This document shows, in pieces, positions 7,733-11,946 of a stretch of 11,946 nt of DNA (the stretch's first letter is position 1; each line of letters starts with the position of its first letter). The DNA lies in contig JAUVEG010000016.1 of NCBI GenBank assembly GCA_030594925.1, forward strand, positions 1 through 11,946, read 5' to 3'. A model generated the notes under the pieces. That model did not search any database and was not told the DNA's origin. It worked only from the letters and a program-made list of their open reading frames with translations. A program made the position numbers and the translations under genes. The stretch is from Gammaproteobacteria bacterium. Its GTDB lineage: Bacteria > Pseudomonadota > Gammaproteobacteria > Chromatiales > Chromatiaceae.

Positions 7733-8098
7733 CTACTTTTTCCTGAGCATAGCCGCCAGATCAGCAAGTGGATTATGGGTCGTTATATTTTTCTGCTTTT
7801 CGGCTGTGTCGTCAGCATATTGTGAATCGGTGTAACGTGAATGCTCGTTGTCATGACAATAGAGGCATAATAGCTCCCAGTTGCTGCCATCCGGCGGGTT
7901 ATTGTCATGATTGTGGTCTCGATGATGAACCGTCAGTTCCTGAAGATTTTCGCGGCTGAACTCGCGTGCACACCGCCCGCATACCCAAGGATACATCTTT
8001 AGCGCCCTTTCGCGGTACCCCTTGTCTCTATCTTCCCGGTTACTGCGGGTCTGCGCAATGATTTGGTCGAACTTGCTCGAGGAGTTTTCTGATGACAT
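7733..8098 (-). CDS. yajD: YajD-like HNH nuclease family protein
   Basis: This 121-residue protein closely resembles E. coli YajD (115) along its whole core. GYREKALK/GYRERALK leads into YPWVCGRCAREF (36-47), LTVHHRDHNHDNNPPDGSNWELLC (55-78) and LYCHDNEHS (79-87), and the tail NPLADLAAMLRKK matches the family end. The HNH centre is visible as His58-His59, Asn73 and His82. Zinc-ribbon cysteines are C40/C43 and C78/C81. It is a presumed metal-dependent endonuclease; its physiological substrate is not established. The ATG at 8098 was chosen because family similarity starts soon after it. The frame stays open to 8272, but that extension crosses element F and is not conserved-looking. No good ribosome binding site is visible. 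It is convergent with gltS and downstream of the 8294-8701 lipoprotein gene. Confidence 0.9.
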   Translation of the reverse strand: MSSENSSSKFDQIIAQTRSNREDRDKGYRERALKMYPWVCGRCAREFSRENLQELTVHHRDHNHDNNPPDGSNWELLCLYCHDNEHSRYTDSQYADDTAEKQKNITTHNPLADLAAMLRKK

Positions 8099-8152
8099 GG
8101 TTGCAATCCGATAATGAGTGATTTCAGTTGCTTGCGAATAGAAGCCGTAATA

Positions 8153-8285
8153 TCTCAATAACCCCGTGCATTTCGCGGTCAGATGACCGCTCCCACAACA
8201 ATTGCCAAGTGCAAACGTAGGAGTGGTCTTCTGACCACGATTGACACGCGTTGTTATTTTATCTGCATACACGGACTTATTGAGA
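8153..8285. repeat. Element F: REPIN-like pair of inverted REP sequences within terminal repeats
   Basis: Two 25-nt REP-like units face each other, 8173-8197 (minus strand) and 8216-8240 (plus strand), identical at 20 of 25 positions. The plus copy has the GTAG head followed by a GTGGTC-TTCT-GACCAC hairpin (8223-8238). The minus copy has GTGG and a GCGGTCA-GA-TGACCGC hairpin (8175-8190). Outside them lies another inverted pair, TCTCAATAACCCCGTG (8153-8168) against 8270-8285, with two mismatches in 16. This arrangement matches REPINs known from Pseudomonas and other gammaproteobacteria. The RAYT (TnpA-REP) enzyme that would mobilise it is not in the window. The element sits 8 nt from the lipoprotein stop and in the leader of yajD. 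Confidence 0.8.
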
Positions 8286-8293
8286 CGTGGTAA

Positions 8294-8701
8294 TTAGCCT
8301 CCGACAATGACGGCATCAGGAATCTTGTAGTGCTCGCGACCATCTGCAGTTACCAGCCAATTATCGCTGCTACGACTGTAGTCGAGGGAATCGCCGCCGC
8401 GGGTGGTGAACTCTCCTTCCGCGAAGTTCAGCACTCGATAGACGACTTTATAGGAGATGTTGGAGATCCAGATCTCGGCTGCGCCACCGGGCTTGCGCAC
8501 GACGCGGAAGCCGCAATCCTTGTCGTAGGTCTCTTCTCCGAGCGAACAGCGCACTACGCCTGTCGCATCTGGATTGCCCGGACCATGATCGATGGGGACA
8601 GGAGGTGCTGGATTGATCCCGGTTTGTACTGGCTCGGAGGAGCAGGCAGTGAAGCCAGCCACTAAAAGCATCAGTGCAGGGATGGTGAAGGTTTTAATCA
8701 T
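8294..8701 (-). CDS. Small lipoprotein of unknown function
   Basis: This 135-residue protein has a lipoprotein signal (MIKTFTIPALMLLVAGFTAC) with the presumed lipidated cysteine at 20, although Phe at -3 is unusual for a lipobox. A Pro-rich linker follows (INPAPPVPID). The globular part has two cysteines 11 residues apart (C52, C63) that could form a disulfide. It is rich in beta-type segments (FRVVRKPGG, EIWISNISYKVVYRVLNF) and ends in HYKIPDAVIVGG. I have an impression of small proteobacterial lipoproteins with the same Cys...Cys spacing and IPDAVI.GG ending, but I know no named family or function. The serine pair after the cysteine gives no inner-membrane Asp(+2) signal, so an outer-membrane anchor is more likely. 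A good promoter is visible at 8836-8863. The AGAGAGAAA stretch before the start is a weak ribosome binding site. Confidence 0.82.
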   Translation of the reverse strand: MIKTFTIPALMLLVAGFTACSSEPVQTGINPAPPVPIDHGPGNPDATGVVRCSLGEETYDKDCGFRVVRKPGGAAEIWISNISYKVVYRVLNFAEGEFTTRGGDSLDYSRSSDNWLVTADGREHYKIPDAVIVGG

Positions 8702-8835
8702 GGCGATGGTTTCTCTCTGTTGTGGATTGGACGCTATTCAGTACGTGCGAGATCGTCGCTGCTAGCGGGCCCGGCGGTCGAAAGCGGGGGTGTAGGTCTC
8801 TGTTTGCCTGTTTATGGACAACTTCCAGGCTTGCG

Positions 8836-8863
8836 AGTATACCGACGTATAATTGTTTCACAA
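8836..8863 (-). promoter_or_regulatory. Sigma70-like promoter for the 8294-8701 lipoprotein gene
   Basis: Read on the minus strand, TTGTGA (8863-8858) is followed by a 16-nt spacer and TATACT (8841-8836). These match the -35 at four of six and the -10 at five of six positions. Transcription would start near 8829 and leave a leader of about 128 nt. The leader (8702-8829) holds no gene. It contains one 13-bp match to an end of element E (TTTATGGACAACT, 8811-8823). Confidence 0.5.
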
Positions 8864-8887
8864 TAACGAATTCAGAAAATAAAACAG

Positions 8888-9041
8888 GAGCCTCTCGCAA
8901 AACTTTCAAAAGCTGTCATTTCAAACTCTCAAAAGCTGTCATTTCGACTGAAAGGAGAAATCTTGAATCATTGACAAATAAGATCTCTCACATCTGTTCG
9001 AGATGGCAAAATTCACTATTTGCGAGTTTAGCAGGATCCTC
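8888..9041. repeat. Element C: full-length relative of elements A and B, next to the antiporter operon end
   Basis: The left end GAGCCTCTCGCAAAACT (8888-8904) and the right end, which reads GAGGATCCTGCTAAACTCGC on the minus strand (9041-9022), are versions of the terminal repeats of A and B. The right 62 bp (8980-9041) align to element B in inverse orientation at 53 of 62 positions. Inside are two perfect 17-bp direct repeats, TCAAAAGCTGTCATTTC, at 8906-8922 and 8929-8945, and a small hairpin ATTTC...GAAAT (8941-8961). It ends 12 nt from the stop codon of the 9054-10352 gene. No coding potential was seen. Confidence 0.75.
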
Positions 9042-9053
9042 ATTGGAAAAGCA

Positions 9054-10352
9054 TTATCCAGCGAGAAATACCACCGTCACTGCCAGCAACAGAAACAGGC
9101 TGATTGCAAGCATCCAGCGCTGCAGGGAATACTCGGTAACATCCAATGCTTTTTGCCATGCATGGATCTGAAGGAGAGGATCCGCCATAGCCCGCCATGT
9201 AGCTCGCAGCCCTGGCAGTGTATCGCACCCCACCCGTTTGCCCCAACGTACGACTGCTCCGGCCCGGCGCTCTATCCACAGACCTGAATCGTCCTCCTGC
9301 TTCTCATGAGCAGCAGGAGCATGGTGACTTGCTTGCAGCCAGGCGATGGCGGCAACCACGACTACAATCCCAAATCCCAGTGAGACAATGAAAAAATATG
9401 ACGACTTCCCATACTGATTCCAGGCAACAGGATCTGCCAGCCAGGTTCCCAGAGCAACGACGAAAAAACCAGTAGCGATCATAGCTCCATAGGCGGGCAG
9501 CAGTTGCAGCTGCGTCCGTTTCACTCCCGCCGCAATAGCGTAGAGGATGCCAGCCACGCCCACGAATTGGATGATCAACCCGATGCCCGGCAAGGCGATA
9601 TCGCCAAGGGGCAGCCAGCGCACCATTCCGAGAAGCCCCATCGCGAGGGGAACGCCGCTCACCAGCAGAGCCACTGCCGGAGGGGTCGAACGAAAGGCCA
9701 GCGGCAGCCAGGAGTGAAACGGCCAAATTCCTGCCTTCAAAGCAAAACCTGCGAGCACCAGCGACACATACAAACTTGAGGAAGGTGATCCCGTCACTGC
9801 AAGGCGCACCGCCTCAAACCTCATGTCAGTGGTCGAGGAAGCCGCAATCAACAAGGCCTCGAACAGGAGCAGATCTGCCACAATCATGAAACCAAGATAG
9901 ATGCGTCCGGCCCGCCGCGCCGTCTCACCGCCGCCAGCAACCAGCAGGCCGTAAAATCCGTAACCCGTCAATGCAGAAAAAGTAAAAAACCCGACCACAT
10001 CTGCCGCAAGAATCACGCCCAGATTACCCGCCATGGTCAGCAGAAAAAAAATCGTGAGACGGTTGTCAGCAGCCTGATTTCCGGTGGACGGTAGAAGGGT
10101 TGCGGCAGCCGCCCAAATGACCACTGACATCGCTAACAACCATCGGGATACACCATCTATATCAAACCCGCTACCGAACAGCAGCCATGGCAGCTCAATC
10201 GAAACGACTGACGGAACAGCCAACAGGATAATGGCAGGAAAAAGAGCAATATGGCAAGGCCGGAAGAGGTGCGATCGCAGTGGCGGAAACGCCAGCACAA
10301 TCGGCAGCAATGGCGTCGACAGCAGCAGGATTGCACTCAGAAGCTCATTCAC
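9054..10352 (-). CDS. Short, degenerate antiporter-like membrane subunit (MrpD/NuoL/NuoN superfamily)
   Basis: This 432-residue polytopic protein is homologous to its upstream neighbour. Residues 111-153 (LGVILAADVVGFF, then ARRAGRIYL) and 206-247 (LKAGIWPFHSWLPLAF, then GMVRWL) align with it without gaps. The TM7 lysine is kept (K206). The TM5 glutamate is replaced by A127, the TM8 histidine by V231 and the TM8 lysine by A237. The TM12 GFxSK motif is absent because the protein is shorter. The last third is a hydrophilic stretch (343-410) with basic and aromatic residues, then one final helix (413-431), possibly a lateral-helix-and-anchor arrangement. The GTG at 10352 is preferred as start: it overlaps the preceding stop as GTGA, whereas the ATG at 10388 would overlap 40 nt. 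It probably belongs to a Mrp-like or complex-I-like assembly, and a direct proton path seems impaired. Confidence 0.8.
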   Translation of the reverse strand: MNELLSAILLLSTPLLPIVLAFPPLRSHLFRPCHIALFPAIILLAVPSVVSIELPWLLFGSGFDIDGVSRWLLAMSVVIWAAAATLLPSTGNQAADNRLTIFFLLTMAGNLGVILAADVVGFFTFSALTGYGFYGLLVAGGGETARRAGRIYLGFMIVADLLLFEALLIAASSTTDMRFEAVRLAVTGSPSSSLYVSLVLAGFALKAGIWPFHSWLPLAFRSTPPAVALLVSGVPLAMGLLGMVRWLPLGDIALPGIGLIIQFVGVAGILYAIAAGVKRTQLQLLPAYGAMIATGFFVVALGTWLADPVAWNQYGKSSYFFIVSLGFGIVVVVAAIAWLQASHHAPAAHEKQEDDSGLWIERRAGAVVRWGKRVGCDTLPGLRATWRAMADPLLQIHAWQKALDVTEYSLQRWMLAISLFLLLAVTVVFLAG

Positions 10353-11845
10353 GGTATGTATTCCAGCGCAGTAATAAAGCGCGCCCACCGCAATGGACTG
10401 AACGGAGCCGATGCCAGCAATCCCACAGCCAGCGTCAGCACGGCAGTCACCACAGGTGGCGCCAGCAAGGCCCAGGAAGTCTCCAGCCGTCCGAAGGATC
10501 GCTCGTCGGGCCAGCTATCGGGGGCCGGCTTAAACCAGGCGGCGTAGAGAATAGGCAGGAAATAGCCGGCGTTCAGCAGGCTGCTTCCTGCGAGGATGTA
10601 AATCACCCACTCCTGCCCGGCATCCAGCGCGCCCACTCCCAGGTACCATTTGCTAATAAAACCCGCAAGCGGCGGCACGCCAATCATACCGAGGGCGCCG
10701 ATCGTGAAGGCGGCCATGGTCCAGGGCATGCGCCGTCCAACACCATTCATTTCGCTGACTTTATGAATCCCCAGTGTCTCGGCAAGATTTCCGGCGCAAA
10801 AAAACAGGGTGATCTTCATCACCCCCTGATGCACCAGGTGCACCAGGCCGCCAGTGGTTGCGATCGGTCCAATGATCGCGATGCCAAGCACAATATAGGA
10901 GACCTGGCTGACTGTGGAGAATGCCAGCCGGCGCTTCAGATCATCCTGAAACAGCGCCCGCAGCGAGCCGTAGATGATGCTCACTGCAGCCAGTGCGGCA
11001 AGCGGAGCCGAGACGCCAAGTTTTGTTGTGGCCTCGACGCCGTAGACATCATCGACAACCCGCACGATACCAAAGGCGCCCGCTTTCACGACCGCCACCG
11101 CATGCAGCAATGCGCTCACGGGCGCAGGCGCCACCATCGCCTGCGGCAGCCAGCCATGAAGGGGGACGAGTGCCGCCTTGACACCCAGTCCGGCAATCAG
11201 CAATACAAAAACAACAATAAGCGACGTGCGATGCGTATCAAGCAACTCTGTAACGAATCCACGGTGGGAAAAATCCAGCGTACCGGTCATGCTATAGAGC
11301 CACACCGTACCGACCAGCAACAAGGCGCCGCCCGTGATGGTATAGATGAGATAGGTGCGCCCTGCCCTGCGTGCTACTTCCGTCTCCCGATGCACGATCA
11401 GCGGATAGGTGGTCAGGGTCAGCAGCTCATAAAAGAACACAAAGGTGATCAGGTTGCCGGCCAGCGCCACACCGACAGTTGCCATCACACACAGGCTGAA
11501 AAATCCGAAAAAGCGGCTGCGGTGCGGCGAGCCCTCCAGGTAACCGATAGCATAGTTGGTGGTCAGCAGCCACAGACCGCTGGACAGCACTACGAACAGC
11601 ATCGATTCGGCATCAGCGCGCAGCACCAGATCCAGCCCGGGCAGCAGCGGCAGGCGGGCCTCGTAGTGATGGCCGTGAAAAACCCCCCAGACCATCACCC
11701 CGACCAGCACCAGTTTGAGCATTGCGCCCCCCAGGTTCAGGGTAGTGCGGGCCACAACGTGCTTCTCTGACAGAAAGAAGATCATCAGCCCTGAAAAGAG
11801 AGACGTAGCAACAATCAACAGCGGCAATCCGGCATTCCAGTTCAT
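10349..11845 (-). CDS. MrpD-like antiporter subunit (proton-conducting membrane transporter family)
   Basis: This 498-residue protein has about 14 predicted transmembrane helices, the usual size for MrpD/MnhD. The Proton_antipo_M core (PF00361) is clear. The functional charges are all present: TM5 Glu140 (FFYELLTLTTYPL), TM7 Lys223 (GVKAALVPLHGWLPQA), TM8 His248 and Lys254 (SALLHAVAVVKAGAFGI), the Lys344 region (HQGVMKITLFF) and TM12 Lys399 (PPLAGFISKWYLG). DDLKRRLAFSTVSQVSYI (301-318) is a further signature. In Mrp antiporters this subunit carries H+ and/or takes part in Na+/H+ exchange in the inner membrane; related proteins occur in complex I and group 4 hydrogenases. The ATG at 11845 was chosen because it overlaps the upstream stop as ATGA; the frame is open to 11899. 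Without MrpA, B, C, E, F or G in view the exact complex cannot be fixed, so no symbol is given. Confidence 0.88.
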   Translation of the reverse strand: MNWNAGLPLLIVATSLFSGLMIFFLSEKHVVARTTLNLGGAMLKLVLVGVMVWGVFHGHHYEARLPLLPGLDLVLRADAESMLFVVLSSGLWLLTTNYAIGYLEGSPHRSRFFGFFSLCVMATVGVALAGNLITFVFFYELLTLTTYPLIVHRETEVARRAGRTYLIYTITGGALLLVGTVWLYSMTGTLDFSHRGFVTELLDTHRTSLIVVFVLLIAGLGVKAALVPLHGWLPQAMVAPAPVSALLHAVAVVKAGAFGIVRVVDDVYGVEATTKLGVSAPLAALAAVSIIYGSLRALFQDDLKRRLAFSTVSQVSYIVLGIAIIGPIATTGGLVHLVHQGVMKITLFFCAGNLAETLGIHKVSEMNGVGRRMPWTMAAFTIGALGMIGVPPLAGFISKWYLGVGALDAGQEWVIYILAGSSLLNAGYFLPILYAAWFKPAPDSWPDERSFGRLETSWALLAPPVVTAVLTLAVGLLASAPFSPLRWARFITALEYIP

Positions 11846-11946
11846 CCGCCACCATCCCCGCCAAATGGCAAACCGATCTCCATCAGTGACAGCGGCCACA
11901 GAGCAACCAGGCCCAGCAATAGAGCAGCAAGCGCCAGCGCCAGCGC
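11842..11946 (-). CDS. C-terminal end of an unidentified membrane protein, first visible gene of the antiporter operon
   Basis: On the minus strand a frame is open from the window edge (11946) to TGA at 11844-11842, giving 34 residues. They are a hydrophobic helix, ALALALAALLLGLVALW, followed by PLSLMEIGLPFGGDGGG. Its stop overlaps the start of the MrpD-like gene as ATGA, a typical translational-coupling arrangement, which argues that this frame is real. By position it could be the MrpC/NuoK-like subunit or another antiporter-like subunit, but the visible tail is too short to tell. Confidence 0.6.
   Translation of the reverse strand, partial: ALALALAALLLGLVALWPLSLMEIGLPFGGDGGG

Noticed and set aside
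8099..8272. N-terminal extension of the YajD-like protein
   Set aside because: The frame is open but crosses the REPIN element, and family similarity begins only after the ATG at 8098.
8694..8909. 71-residue minus-strand frame
   Set aside because: It spans the predicted promoter and leader of the lipoprotein gene, enters element C, and has no ribosome binding site or motif.
10353..10388. ATG at 10388 as start of the short antiporter subunit
   Set aside because: It would overlap the upstream gene by 40 nt, while the GTG at 10352 gives a standard GTGA junction and starts just before the first membrane helix.
10280..11770. A 496-residue plus-strand open frame antisense to the antiporter genes
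   Set aside because: Its product is rich in His, Gln, Arg and Ala without any domain, and it lies exactly opposite two strongly conserved membrane proteins. It is a shadow of their codon use.
11846..11899. ATG at 11899 as start of the MrpD-like gene
   Set aside because: It adds a hydrophilic 18-residue stretch overlapping the upstream frame; the ATG at 11845 makes an ATGA junction with that frame's stop.
1..11946. CRISPR array, tRNA, rRNA or insertion-sequence transposase
   Set aside because: No regularly spaced direct repeats, cloverleaf genes, ribosomal sequence or transposase frame were seen; the repeats present are inverted, non-coding and heterogeneous.

Overview
The window looks like a piece of a gammaproteobacterial chromosome. 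The evidence is a tamA-tamB pair, a close relative of the E. coli HNH protein YajD, a GltS-type glutamate carrier, diderm lipoproteins and REP-type repeats. The species cannot be named from the sequence. No transposase, integrase, tRNA, rRNA or CRISPR array was seen.

Left block (1-4787, + strand): the 3' four-fifths of tamA is followed after 2 nt by a complete tamB. Together they encode the outer-membrane Omp85-family protein TamA and its inner-membrane-anchored, periplasm-spanning partner TamB, the translocation and assembly module of the cell envelope.

Middle block (4788-9053): short, loosely packed genes separated by repeats. On the + strand lie a small exported protein and a glycine-zipper lipoprotein (probably one transcript), then a sodium/glutamate symporter (gltS). 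On the - strand lie a YajD-like HNH protein and a small lipoprotein of unknown function. Six inverted-repeat elements (labelled A-F below) occupy most of the noncoding DNA. They are palindromic, MITE- or REPIN-like and carry no genes. Every operon end in the window has one of them within 0 to 21 nt of its stop codon, which is the most striking non-coding pattern here.

Right block (9054-11946, - strand): part of a tightly coupled operon of antiporter-like membrane subunits related to MrpD, NuoL and NuoN. The order in the direction of transcription is the tail of an unidentified membrane protein, a canonical MrpD-like subunit with all expected charged residues, and a shorter paralogue. The paralogue has lost the TM5 glutamate, the TM8 lysine and the TM12 lysine motif. 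The genes are joined by ATGA and GTGA overlaps. This is probably a Mrp-type Na+/H+ antiporter or a related cation/proton-translocating complex whose other subunits lie outside the window.

No wholly new gene system is evident. The best candidates for follow-up are the repeats at stop codons and the degenerate antiporter paralogue.
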